From JAHCIE01 sp034431435 (GTDB taxonomy: Bacteria > Chloroflexota > Anaerolineae > Epilineales > JAHCIE01), in the NCBI GenBank assembly GCA_034431435.1, contig DAOUDG010000042.1, forward strand, positions 1-20,091: a DNA stretch of 20,091 nucleotides, read 5' to 3'. Below the pieces are notes generated by a model. The model saw only the letters and a list, made by a program, of their open reading frames with translations. It was not told the DNA's origin and did no database searches. Positions 7,287 through 14,659 of this stretch are shown piece after piece (within the stretch, counting starts at the first letter, position 1; every line of letters starts with the position of its first letter). The translations under genes were made by a program, and so were the position numbers.

Positions 7287-7351
7287 AACAACCCTTGCGC
7301 CCCGTACTGGGACCAGGCAGCGCGAGATTCACCTTCGAGCGGTGGCGGCCC

Positions 7352-7954
7352 TTACGCTGGCGCGAGCACCGGTGAGGGCGCGGGCGGCTGGCCCAGTTGC
7401 AGGATGGAGCCATCCAGGTACCGGCCCAGGGTCAGAATGCCCACGCTACCGGCCTCGGCGCGTCCCGCCGGGGCCACGCCGCCCGGATTGAAGACCAGGG
7501 TGTCGTGGACACGCACCCGACACGCCGTCGCCGGATGGGCGAAGACGATGGCGTCGACTGGGGGGAAGATGCGCAGCAACTCGATCAGGCGGGGGTCGTC
7601 CGACTCTGCATCGCCAGCCTGGAACAAGCGCATGACCTGACTGGCGGTGGGCAGGTTGTGGCCGTGGGCCAGCGCGATCCGGCGGCCGGCCACGTGCAAG
7701 ATGCGGTATTCAGGGTGTCTGGAACGGCGATCGTGGTCGCCGGCCACGGCAATCACCGGGGCGACGGCTTGCAGGCGAGTGATGATGGACGCATCGCCGA
7801 TATCGCCCGCGTGCAGAATGAGATCGACACCCGCCAGTCGTTCGAGCGCGGCGGGCGGCAAGACACCGTTGGTATTCGCGACCACACCGATGTGAGACGC
7901 TCGATCATGCCGCTGTGGGAGGCGAACCAGGTTACGGATGATATGACGCGCCAT
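7352..7954 (-). CDS. Calcineurin-like phosphoesterase (YfcE/MJ0936-type), metal ligands degenerate
   Basis: 200 residues from an ATG at 7954 with AGGGG six bases upstream. The fold follows the small MJ0936/YfcE phosphodiesterase pattern: IGVVANTNG (22-30), DLILHAGDIGD (44-54), VIAVAGDHD (67-75), IALAHGH (93-99), VDAIVFAHPA (133-142) and VFNPGG (154-159). In active relatives the first motif is a DTHG type, the third carries GN.D, and the fifth is GHTH. Here the first Asp and His are both Asn (27, 29), Asn is Asp at 73, and GHTH is AHPA. Asp51, His97 and His99 remain. The protein may have lost or changed its metal-dependent activity. It has its own promoter and terminator, so it is probably monocistronic. 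Confidence 0.8.
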   Translation of the reverse strand: MARHIIRNLVRLPQRHDRASHIGVVANTNGVLPPAALERLAGVDLILHAGDIGDASIITRLQAVAPVIAVAGDHDRRSRHPEYRILHVAGRRIALAHGHNLPTASQVMRLFQAGDAESDDPRLIELLRIFPPVDAIVFAHPATACRVRVHDTLVFNPGGVAPAGRAEAGSVGILTLGRYLDGSILQLGQPPAPSPVLAPA

Positions 7955-7992
7955 AGGTATCCCCTATGTTTCTGTGCGGCCTTGTTACACGT

Positions 7993-8021
7993 AGTATACC
8001 CCATCAGCATAGCGCTGGCAA
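7993..8021 (-). promoter_or_regulatory. Promoter of the phosphoesterase gene
   Basis: On the minus strand TTGCCA (8021-8016) and TATACT (7998-7993) are 17 bases apart; each matches five of six consensus positions. The predicted start is about 32 bases before the ATG at 7954. Confidence 0.65.
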
Positions 8022-8081
8022 GAGGCGGCGCTACGTTCATCATACGTGGAACAGGGGACAGAAGGTACGCGGGGGAGCGCG

Positions 8082-8711
8082 CTAGGGGCGATATCCGGCC
8101 CGGCTGAGGTGACGACGCAAGGCCGCCAGGGCGCGGTACTGCAACTGCTTGACAGCGCCAGCTGTCTTGCCCATCAGGCGGGCAATCTCGCTCGGCTCGA
8201 AGCCTTCTACGAAACGCAGATACAGCACCTGTTGCTGGTCGAGGGTCAGCTTGGCGAACAAGACGCGGATGTCCTGATGAGCAAAGGAATCCTCAGCCGT
8301 AGCCACGGCCAGGGCCTCATCGGGCAACAGACCATCCGTCGTAGAGTGGTGACGCCGATACTCGTCGATGACGAGGTTGCGCGCCACGCGATACAGCCAG
8401 CCGGGCAGCGCGTCTGAGGTCACCGTGCCCGCCTGGAGTGAACGGAACAGGCGCAGGAAGACTTCATTCGCGAAGTCCTCGGCCGCGTCGGTATCGCTCG
8501 TCAAGGCACACAGGTAACGATACACGCCATCGTAATAGCGCACGAAGAGGTGAGTAGCGCGCTCGGGGCTGAGCGCGCTGACACGGTCGGCGGCGGGGGC
8601 GGAAATGGCCTGAATCCCTTTCACGCGACGGCGGGCGGCCGCGCGCGCTGATGCGGGGTGTCCCTTGCCCCGACTGTCGAAGGCCACACGCCGCCCACAG
8701 CACAAGCCCAC
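8082..8711 (-). CDS. ECF-type RNA polymerase sigma factor
   Basis: Up to 209 residues. Region 2 (about 48-115) shows FVRYYDGVYRYLCAL, DAAEDFANEVFLRLFRSL and LPGWLYRVARNLVIDEYRR. Region 4 (about 150-205) shows LFAKLTLDQQQVLYLRFVEGFEPSEIARLMGKTAGAVKQLQYRAL, the helix-turn-helix for the -35 element. This two-domain form without regions 1 and 3 is typical of extracytoplasmic-function sigma factors. The first ~45 residues are Ala/Arg-rich and outside the conserved domain. The GTG at 8711 has AGGCAGG just upstream, but an in-frame GTG at 8624 (residue 30) is also possible. No anti-sigma or zinc-finger gene lies beside it. It follows the MBL hydrolase by 95 bases on the same strand. Confidence 0.88.
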   Translation of the reverse strand: MGLCCGRRVAFDSRGKGHPASARAAARRRVKGIQAISAPAADRVSALSPERATHLFVRYYDGVYRYLCALTSDTDAAEDFANEVFLRLFRSLQAGTVTSDALPGWLYRVARNLVIDEYRRHHSTTDGLLPDEALAVATAEDSFAHQDIRVLFAKLTLDQQQVLYLRFVEGFEPSEIARLMGKTAGAVKQLQYRALAALRRHLSRAGYRP

Positions 8712-8806
8712 CCTGCCTGCGCGGCGGCGCTACACGATGATAGACGCACAACAGCGGCCAGGGATACGCTCGCCCCCGGAAACCGGGTCAGACGCCGCGA
8801 AACAGC

Positions 8807-9460
8807 CTACAACGGACGCGCCAGCTCACCCACCCAGGGATTGGTTCGTCGCTCGCGTCCGATGGTCGTCGGACCGCCGTGCCCTGACAGAACCACTGTA
8901 TCATCCGGTAGCGTGAAAAGCTGCTCGCGGATGGACCTCTCCAGCGTCGGGTAATCGCCGCCCAGATCGGTACGCCCGATGCCGCCAGCGAACAGGGCGT
9001 CACCGCTGAAGACGATGCCAGCCTCGCCGGGCGGCGGCGCCCAATACAGGCTGATACTTCCCCACGAGTGACCGGGGGTATGCAGCACGCGCAGCTGGAG
9101 GCCATCGATGCCGATGGTGTCGCCCGCCTCAAGCCAGCGATCGACCGTCGGCGCGTTGGCGATCACGCCGAGCCAGCGTCGCGCGATGTCCGGCAGCCCG
9201 TCGAGCAGCGGGCGGTCCGCCTGGTGCATGGCAAAGGGCGCGCCAGTCGCTTCGCACAGGGCATGGGCCGCCAGAATGTGGTCAATGTGGCCGTGGGTGG
9301 CGATGATGAGGCGGATGGCCAGGTTACTGTCGCGCACCGCTGCCAGAATCGTCTCCGGCTCGTCACCCGGGTCGATGACGACTCCCTCGCCCGTCGACTC
9401 GAGGCCAACGATATAACAGTTCGACTGGAAACTGCCCAGGGTCAGGCGTTGGATAATCAT
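8807..9460 (-). CDS. MBL-fold metallo-hydrolase (glyoxalase II-like)
   Basis: 217 residues from an ATG at 9460 with GGAG eight bases upstream. The metallo-beta-lactamase signature THGHIDH lies at 55-61, with further ligands His131 (TPGHSWGS), Asp154 (FSGDALF) and His194 (SGHGG), so both zinc/iron sites are complete. The beginning SFQSNCYIVG and FAGGIGRTD match the short glyoxalase-II-like group of cytosolic hydrolases (thioesterase-type), which are shorter than true hydroxyacylglutathione hydrolases because the glutathione-binding C-terminal helices are missing. The physiological substrate is unknown. It lies 42 bases after the HAD phosphatase and is probably co-transcribed with it. Confidence 0.85.
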   Translation of the reverse strand: MIIQRLTLGSFQSNCYIVGLESTGEGVVIDPGDEPETILAAVRDSNLAIRLIIATHGHIDHILAAHALCEATGAPFAMHQADRPLLDGLPDIARRWLGVIANAPTVDRWLEAGDTIGIDGLQLRVLHTPGHSWGSISLYWAPPPGEAGIVFSGDALFAGGIGRTDLGGDYPTLERSIREQLFTLPDDTVVLSGHGGPTTIGRERRTNPWVGELARPL

Positions 9461-9502
9461 AGCTGTATCTCCGGGTCTACGCGCCCTGTTTTCGTCCTGG
9501 CG

Positions 9503-10456
9503 CTACGTCACATCAAACATGGGCTGAATCAGCCAGCGCTCACCAGTCCGCCGCTGCGCCTCGGCAGCTTGCCGTAGAGCCGCCACCCCCCGATCGATGA
9601 CCAGCCGTGTATCGGCGCTGTACTCGAGCATCGGCAGATCGGTAATATTGTCGCCCGCCGCCAGCACCGGCCGCTGGGTAGGGTGAATATGGCGCCGAAT
9701 CGCATCGACCTTGCCCCACGTGGCGCACGCCACCCCATCCAGGTCGGACGTGATGCGGCCATCGACGACATGGGTGCGCATGCCGATGACCCGCGCCGGG
9801 TCCAGATCGAGCAACTCCGCCATCGTCTGGACCGCCCACACATTGGTCGCCGAGACAACCCACACCTCAATGCCCGCCGCCTCCAGGCCGCGCATCAGGC
9901 CGAGAATCTCCGCGTAGGGCCGTAGCCCCTGGTGGAAGTGGAGCGCCTCATCCCCCAGGCTGAACTCACGCCGCCCCAGCAACGCTTCCAGCTCGCGCGC
10001 CGCCGCCTCACGGGTCAGCCGATGCACCGCCTCCGGCGTCAGCCCGGTGAGGACGCGCGTCTGCCACGGGAAGCCCTCCTGCGGGTCGAGCAGGCTCGCC
10101 CGCATGTAGCCACCCACCAGCGCCGCCTCCCACGCCCGGCGAGTGGCAGCCGCCGCCGCCGATACATCGTGGGGCCGGGCCGCGAGCGCGGCGACCTGCG
10201 CGCGGAGCGCCGCATCCCCTTGTAGGCCGAGCACATCCCAGAAGTCGTCGTGGTCCAACGCGAACGCGAAGTGGTCCATCTGGTACACAAACAAGGCATC
10301 GCCGATGTCGTGGCGAATGACCGTCTGGTCCCAATCAAAGACGGCGAAGGGCGGCGCGCCAGCCGGGGCATAGGTGGCGGGGTCAGCCGCTACGCGCATC
10401 GCCAGCTCTTCAAGAGCGGCGCGCACCTCAGGCAGCCAGGAACCATCGAGACGCAT
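9503..10456 (-). CDS. HAD-IB family phosphatase (phosphoserine phosphatase-like)
   Basis: 317 residues from an ATG at 10456 with an AAAGG about 10 bases upstream; ATG at 10474 is also in frame. All four HAD motifs are present: FDWDQT with nucleophile Asp41 and acid Asp43, motif II Ser202 in VVSATN, motif III Lys249 in WGKVDAI, and motif IV GDNITD (268-273). An alpha-helical cap lies between motifs I and II (about 50-185), as in the HAD-IB group that includes phosphoserine phosphatase and phosphocholine phosphatase-like enzymes. It should remove phosphate from a small substrate; which one cannot be told. It shares a ~220-bp divergent gap with the peptide-transport operon. Confidence 0.8.
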   Translation of the reverse strand: MRLDGSWLPEVRAALEELAMRVAADPATYAPAGAPPFAVFDWDQTVIRHDIGDALFVYQMDHFAFALDHDDFWDVLGLQGDAALRAQVAALAARPHDVSAAAAATRRAWEAALVGGYMRASLLDPQEGFPWQTRVLTGLTPEAVHRLTREAAARELEALLGRREFSLGDEALHFHQGLRPYAEILGLMRGLEAAGIEVWVVSATNVWAVQTMAELLDLDPARVIGMRTHVVDGRITSDLDGVACATWGKVDAIRRHIHPTQRPVLAAGDNITDLPMLEYSADTRLVIDRGVAALRQAAEAQRRTGERWLIQPMFDVT

Positions 10457-10506
10457 GACGCATATACCTTTCATAATGGGGACAAACATGGGTATCTGCC
10501 CTCCGA

Positions 10507-10535
10507 AGTCTACGCACATCCCTGCCAAATCCCAA
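10507..10535 (-). promoter_or_regulatory. Weak candidate promoter of the HAD phosphatase gene
   Basis: On the minus strand TTGGGA (10535-10530) and TAGACT (10512-10507) are 17 bases apart; each matches four of six positions. It would give a leader of about 45 bases before the ATG at 10456. The rest of the gap shows no better candidate on this strand. Confidence 0.3.
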
Positions 10536-10589
10536 GACCGGGCAGACCGATGCGCCACCCCAGGATAGCTCATCAGCCGCCAAACCGCG

Positions 10590-10618
10590 TTGACAACCTG
10601 ATAGGCCTGCGCTACACT
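10590..10618 (+). promoter_or_regulatory. Strong promoter of the peptide ABC operon
   Basis: A perfect TTGACA (10590-10595) is followed after 17 bases by TACACT (10613-10618), which matches four of six -10 positions including the key first T, second A and last T. Expected leader about 50 bases before the ATG at 10675. It is the best -35 box in the window and fits the high expression usual for binding proteins. Confidence 0.7.
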
Positions 10619-10674
10619 TACCGCCACAATCGGCCCGGGTCGACTCGCTCTACCGCATGGAGGAGAAACCGAAC

Positions 10675-12483
10675 ATGAAACGCGCATTGTCTCTAATGGC
10701 GCTGTTGCTCGCGCTGGCCGTCATGCTGGCGGCGTGCGGCCAACAGCCCGGTGCGGCGGTCCAGCAAGCCGCGCCTACCGTCGCAGCCGCCGTCAAGGCC
10801 GCCGCGCCCACTGTGGCGGCCGAGGTCAAGGCCGCCGCGCCCACCGTGGCGGCCGCTGTTCAACCGGCCGCACCGAAGGCGACGGATGCCGCCAAGGCCG
10901 CCGGGCAGCCTACTAAGGGCGGGCAGGTCACGATGGCCGTCTGGCAGGAGCCGGCCACCCTCAACCAACTCATCAGTTCGCAGACCGTCGTCGATGAAGT
11001 CGCGGTCTTCTTCGGTGAGCCACTGTTGGGCGCGGGACCGGACGGCTCTTACTACCCGGCCCTCGCCAAGGAGATTCCGACCCAGGCCAACGGCGGTGTC
11101 AGCGCCGACGGCAAGACCATCACCTGGAAGCTCAAGGAAGGCGTCAAGTGGTCCGACGGCCAGCCCTTCACCTGTGAGGATGTGAAGTTCACCTGGCAGG
11201 CCCACGTCACACCCAACGTCGGCGTCATCAGCACCACCGGCTTCAGCGATATGGAGTCGGTCGAGTGCCCCGATCCGCTGACGGCTGTTGTCAAGTACAA
11301 GAACTTCTATGCCCCCTTCCTCAACAACTTCTACATCATCATCCCCAAGCACTACGCAGGGGACCCGGCGCAGATGAAGGACTGGAAGTACAACAGCATG
11401 CCCCTGGGTACCGGCCCCTATAAGGTCGACGAATACCAGAAGGGCAGCTATATCGCCCTGTCCCGCAACCCCAACTACCGCGACCCCAACAAGCCCTACC
11501 TGGACAAGGTAATCATCCGCATCGTGCCCAGCTCTGAGGTCGCCAAGCAGTTGCTCCGCTCGGGCGAGATCGACATCATGTGGAACAACACCGAGGCCGA
11601 CTACCCCGAACTGGAGAAGATGCAGGGCATCAAGATCAGCGACCCCGTGCAGATCGGGGGTGAGCGCCTGTTCCTGAATCTGACCAAGCCCGGCGAGCCG
11701 TCGGACAACAAGACGCCGCACCCGATCCTGGGCGACCTCAAGGTGCGCCAGGCCATCGCCTACGGCATCAACAAGCAGCAGATCATCGACAAGCTGCTGT
11801 TCGGCAAGGCGCTGCCCGGTAGCAGCGAGCTGAACGCGGGCTTCTTCAACTGCGAGGACATCAAGCCCTATCCCTACGACCCGGCCAAGGCCGAGCAACT
11901 GCTGGATGAGGCTGGCTGGAAGAAGGGCGCCGACGGCATCCGCGAGAAGGACGGCCAGAAGCTGCGCCTCAAGTACCAGACCACCAGCGGCAACAAGCTC
12001 CGCGAAGACTCTCAGGTTCTCATCGTCGAGGACATGAAGAAGATCGGCATCGACCTCTTCATCGAGAACCAGCCCAGCGCGCTGCTCATCGGCTCGTGGG
12101 CCAACAAGTCGCCGCGCAAGTGGGGCAACTTCGACATCATCATGTACACCACCAACGCGGCCCTCGACCCCCACAGCCAGATGCTCAATCAGCACACCTC
12201 CGGCTCCATCCCCTCGGAGCAGAACCAGGGCGGCCAGAACTACCCGCGCTGGAACGACCCCGAGACGGACGCGGCCGTCAAGGAAGGTGGCAACATCCCC
12301 GACCAGGCCAAGCGCAAGGAAGCGTACTGCAAGGCCGCCAAGCGTGTCGTCGACGGCGCTCCGCATATTTATCTCTACCAGCGCCGCGACATCGACAGCT
12401 ACCGGGACCGCCTCCAGGGGTGGATCCCCAACGCCTGGGACAACAACGGCTGGAACGCCGCTGACTGGTGGGTGAGCCGCTAA
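10675..12483 (+). CDS. Peptide/oligopeptide ABC transporter substrate-binding lipoprotein
   Basis: 602 residues from ATG 10675, chosen because GGAGGA lies about 10 bases upstream; the in-frame ATG at 10657 sits inside that ribosome site region. A lipoprotein signal peptide ends in a lipobox (LAAC, Cys at residue 21-22), so the mature protein is membrane-anchored outside the cytoplasmic membrane. A low-complexity tether of three 11-residue repeats follows. The remainder is an SBP_bac_5 domain: GGQVTMAVWQEPATLN, EPLLGAGPDGSYYPALAKEIP, WKLKEGVKWSDGQPFTCEDVKFTW, PLGTGPYKV and VRQAIAYGINKQQI. This family binds di- or oligopeptides or other solutes such as sugars and nickel. The two permeases follow on the same strand. 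Confidence 0.92.
   Translation: MKRALSLMALLLALAVMLAACGQQPGAAVQQAAPTVAAAVKAAAPTVAAEVKAAAPTVAAAVQPAAPKATDAAKAAGQPTKGGQVTMAVWQEPATLNQLISSQTVVDEVAVFFGEPLLGAGPDGSYYPALAKEIPTQANGGVSADGKTITWKLKEGVKWSDGQPFTCEDVKFTWQAHVTPNVGVISTTGFSDMESVECPDPLTAVVKYKNFYAPFLNNFYIIIPKHYAGDPAQMKDWKYNSMPLGTGPYKVDEYQKGSYIALSRNPNYRDPNKPYLDKVIIRIVPSSEVAKQLLRSGEIDIMWNNTEADYPELEKMQGIKISDPVQIGGERLFLNLTKPGEPSDNKTPHPILGDLKVRQAIAYGINKQQIIDKLLFGKALPGSSELNAGFFNCEDIKPYPYDPAKAEQLLDEAGWKKGADGIREKDGQKLRLKYQTTSGNKLREDSQVLIVEDMKKIGIDLFIENQPSALLIGSWANKSPRKWGNFDIIMYTTNAALDPHSQMLNQHTSGSIPSEQNQGGQNYPRWNDPETDAAVKEGGNIPDQAKRKEAYCKAAKRVVDGAPHIYLYQRRDIDSYRDRLQGWIPNAWDNNGWNAADWWVSR
10765..10863 (+). repeat. Three 33-bp tandem repeats encoding an Ala/Pro/Val linker
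   Basis: Three in-frame 33-bp units (10765-10797, 10798-10830, 10831-10863) encode 11-residue repeats of the pattern AAPTVAAAVK, followed by a decayed fourth start (PAAPK). They form the tether between the lipid-anchored cysteine and the binding domain. Units two and three are nearly identical in DNA, which suggests recent expansion by slippage or unequal crossing over. Confidence 0.85.
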
Positions 12484-12501
12484 GGTAAAGACTGGAGATT
12501 A

Positions 12502-12550
12502 GGGATTAGAGATTGGGTGATTCATCACTGACTCCCCAGTCTCTAATCCC
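12502..12550 (+). promoter_or_regulatory. Long intercistronic hairpin between binding protein and permease genes
   Basis: A 16-base arm at 12502-12517 (GGGATTAGAGATTGGG) pairs with 12535-12550 at 15 of 16 positions, the sixteenth being a G-T pair. Inside the loop GTGAT/ATCAC (12517-12528) can form a second small stem. It lies between the stop of the binding-protein gene and the AAGGGAGG ribosome site of the permease. There is no T run after it, so it is more likely a partial-termination, processing or mRNA-stabilising structure than a full terminator. Confidence 0.6.
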
Positions 12551-12567
12551 CTCCGAAGGGAGGCCTT

Positions 12568-13542
12568 GTGGGCCGCTACATCATCCGCGAGGTGCTACAG
12601 AAGATTCCCCTGCTGGTGATTATCAGCGTCATCGTCTTTGCCATGGCCAACAGCCTGCCCAGTGGCCTGATGGCTGCCTACGAAAACAACCCCAACATCT
12701 CCCGCGAAGACCTCGTGCGTCTTCAGGAGGAGTTGGGGCTGAACACACCCATCCACATCAAGTATCTGCGTTGGGTAGGCAACCTGGCTCGCGGCGACCT
12801 GGGCTATTCCCTGGCGACGCGCGAGCCGGTCATCAATGAGCTACTGCCGCGCCTCTGGAACACCCTGTACCTGACCGGTACTGCGTTTATCATCTCCCTG
12901 GTGATCGCTATCCCGCTCGGCATCATGGCCGCGCGCCGACAATACTCCCTCTTCGATAATCTGGCCACCGGTTTCGCCTACATCGGCCAGTCGATTCCCG
13001 TCTTCTGGTTCGGCCTGCTCCTGATCATTATCTTCAGCGGCACCCTGCGCAACCCTATCAACGACACCCCGCTCTTCCCCGGCGGCGGCATGTACACCAT
13101 CGGCGCGCCCTTCTCCGTCTTCGACCGCCTGCACCATCTCATTCTACCCGTCACGATGCTCGCCTTCGTCCAGGTTGCCACCCACATGCGCTACATGCGC
13201 TCGGGCATGCTGGACGTGGTTCGCCAGGACTACATCCGTACCGCCCAGTCCAAGGGCCTGTCGGAAAATCAGGTGGTGCGGCAGCACGCTCTGAAGAACG
13301 CCCTGCTGCCCCTGGTGACCATCATCGGCCTTGAGCTGCCGACGCTGGTGGTGGGCGCTGTCTTCACCGAGACGATCTTCTCCTGGCCAGGCATCGGGCG
13401 CATGTTCGTCAACGCCGCTGAGCGCGGTGACTACATCGTGCTCATGGCCATCATTATGCTAAGCACCATTATGGTCCTGTTCTTCACCCTGGTGACCGAC
13501 ATCACGTACGCTTTCCTTGACCCCCGCATCACCTATAGCTAG
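12568..13542 (+). CDS. ABC transporter permease, DppB/OppB-like
   Basis: 324 residues from a GTG at 12568 with AGGGAGG just upstream. The N-terminal helix (YIIREVLQKIPLLVIISVIVFAMANSLPSG) and the downstream GDLGYSLATREPV and AARRQYSLFDN segments are those of the DppB/OppB family. The EAA-type cytoplasmic loop (YIRTAQSKGLSENQVVRQHALKNALLPL, about 222-250) is where the ATPase docks. About six membrane helices are expected. It forms the translocation channel with the next protein. The stop overlaps the ribosome site of the second permease gene, so the two are translated together. Confidence 0.92.
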   Translation: MGRYIIREVLQKIPLLVIISVIVFAMANSLPSGLMAAYENNPNISREDLVRLQEELGLNTPIHIKYLRWVGNLARGDLGYSLATREPVINELLPRLWNTLYLTGTAFIISLVIAIPLGIMAARRQYSLFDNLATGFAYIGQSIPVFWFGLLLIIIFSGTLRNPINDTPLFPGGGMYTIGAPFSVFDRLHHLILPVTMLAFVQVATHMRYMRSGMLDVVRQDYIRTAQSKGLSENQVVRQHALKNALLPLVTIIGLELPTLVVGAVFTETIFSWPGIGRMFVNAAERGDYIVLMAIIMLSTIMVLFFTLVTDITYAFLDPRITYS

Positions 13543-13552
13543 GAGCACACTC

Positions 13553-14479
13553 ATGGCGACGACCAGTTCCACCGTATCGCCATCGCTGGCGCCAGTCAGG
13601 GAACGCGGCTACGAGAGCATGAAGAGCATGGTGTGGCGGCGCTTCCGCCGCCACCGCTTCGCCGTGGTTGGCCTGAGCGTCATGTCCCTTATTCTATTCG
13701 GGGTCATCTTTGCGCCGTTCGTCACGCCCTACGACCCCAACGCCCCCAACTTGTCGGCCCAGCTTGAGCCGCCATCCCTGGCGCATCCCTTCGGCACCAA
13801 TCAGCTCGGCCAGGACCTCTTCGCCCGCAGCCTCTACGGTGGCCGCATCTCCCTGACCATCGGCGTCTCTGTCGTGGTGATTGCCGTCATCATCGGCTCG
13901 GTCGTCGGCGCGATGGCAGGCTTCTTCGGTGGCTGGGTCGACAACACATCCATGCGCTCCGTCGAGGCCCTGCTGTCCATCCCCCGCCTGCTCGTCCTCA
14001 TCCTCGTCGCCCAGCTCCTGCGGGACAAGAAGGTCCTGGGCATGACCTCCGGCAGCATCCTGCCCATCATCCTGGTCATCGGTCTGTTGGCCTGGATGGG
14101 CATCTCACGCCTGGTCCGCGCCCAATTCCTGTCCCTCCGCGAAAAGGAGTTCACCGAGGCAGCGCGGGCCGCGGGCGCGAACGACATGCGCATCATGGTC
14201 CGCCACCTGATGCCCAACGCTCTCAGCCCCGTCATCGTCGCCGCCAGTCTGGCCGTCGCGGGCGCTATCATCACCGAGTCCGGCCTCAGCTACCTGGGCT
14301 TTGGTGTCCAGCCGCCTACCGCCACCTGGGGCAACATGCTCAAGGATGGCCAGTTCCAGATGACCTACGCGCCGTGGGTCGCCGTCTTCCCCGGTTTGAT
14401 GATCTTCCTCACCGTGCTGTCCATCAACTTCATCGGCGACGGCCTGCGCGACGCCCTCGATCCGCGCCACGTACGCTAG
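13553..14479 (+). CDS. ABC transporter permease, DppC/OppC-like
   Basis: 308 residues from ATG 13553 with AGGAG seven bases upstream; an upstream in-frame start at 13517 would overlap the previous gene and has no ribosome site. The N-terminal WRRFRRHRFAVVGLSVMSLILFG, then HPFGTNQLGQDLFARSLYGGRISLTIG, and the EAA loop FTEAARAAGANDMRIMVRHLMPNAL (about 200-225) are typical of DppC/OppC. It partners the preceding permease. No ABC ATPase gene follows: the next gene is on the other strand, so the energising subunits must be encoded elsewhere or shared. Confidence 0.92.
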   Translation: MATTSSTVSPSLAPVRERGYESMKSMVWRRFRRHRFAVVGLSVMSLILFGVIFAPFVTPYDPNAPNLSAQLEPPSLAHPFGTNQLGQDLFARSLYGGRISLTIGVSVVVIAVIIGSVVGAMAGFFGGWVDNTSMRSVEALLSIPRLLVLILVAQLLRDKKVLGMTSGSILPIILVIGLLAWMGISRLVRAQFLSLREKEFTEAARAAGANDMRIMVRHLMPNALSPVIVAASLAVAGAIITESGLSYLGFGVQPPTATWGNMLKDGQFQMTYAPWVAVFPGLMIFLTVLSINFIGDGLRDALDPRHVR

Positions 14480-14523
14480 GCGTCAGCCCCAACACATGAC
14501 AGGTCTACCTGCCACCAACGCAG

Positions 14524-14560
14524 AGGCACGGAGAGAGCATATGACGCCCTCTCCGTGCCT
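14524..14560. terminator. Perfect 12-bp stem hairpin between converging genes
   Basis: AGGCACGGAGAG (14524-14535) and CTCTCCGTGCCT (14549-14560) are perfect inverted repeats around a 13-base loop. The site lies 45 bases past the permease stop and about 100 bases past the converging peptidase stop. No T run follows on either strand, so it may be a factor-assisted or mRNA-stabilising 3' end, or a copy of a dispersed repeat. The remaining ~180 bases of this gap hold nothing else I can recognise. Confidence 0.5.
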
Positions 14561-14659
14561 TCGCATTCGCCGCGTTATTCGTCCTGGCCTTCAATCCTGT
14601 CAACCCTGGTCAAGACTCTCGCCACCGGGTCGCCTGATTCGCATTCGCGACCTCACACC

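Noticed and set aside
10693..12366. Very long open frame on the minus strand opposite the binding-protein gene
   Set aside because: It is a mirror of a strong GC-rich coding gene, with low-complexity Leu/Val/Asp composition, no ribosome site and no recognisable motifs.
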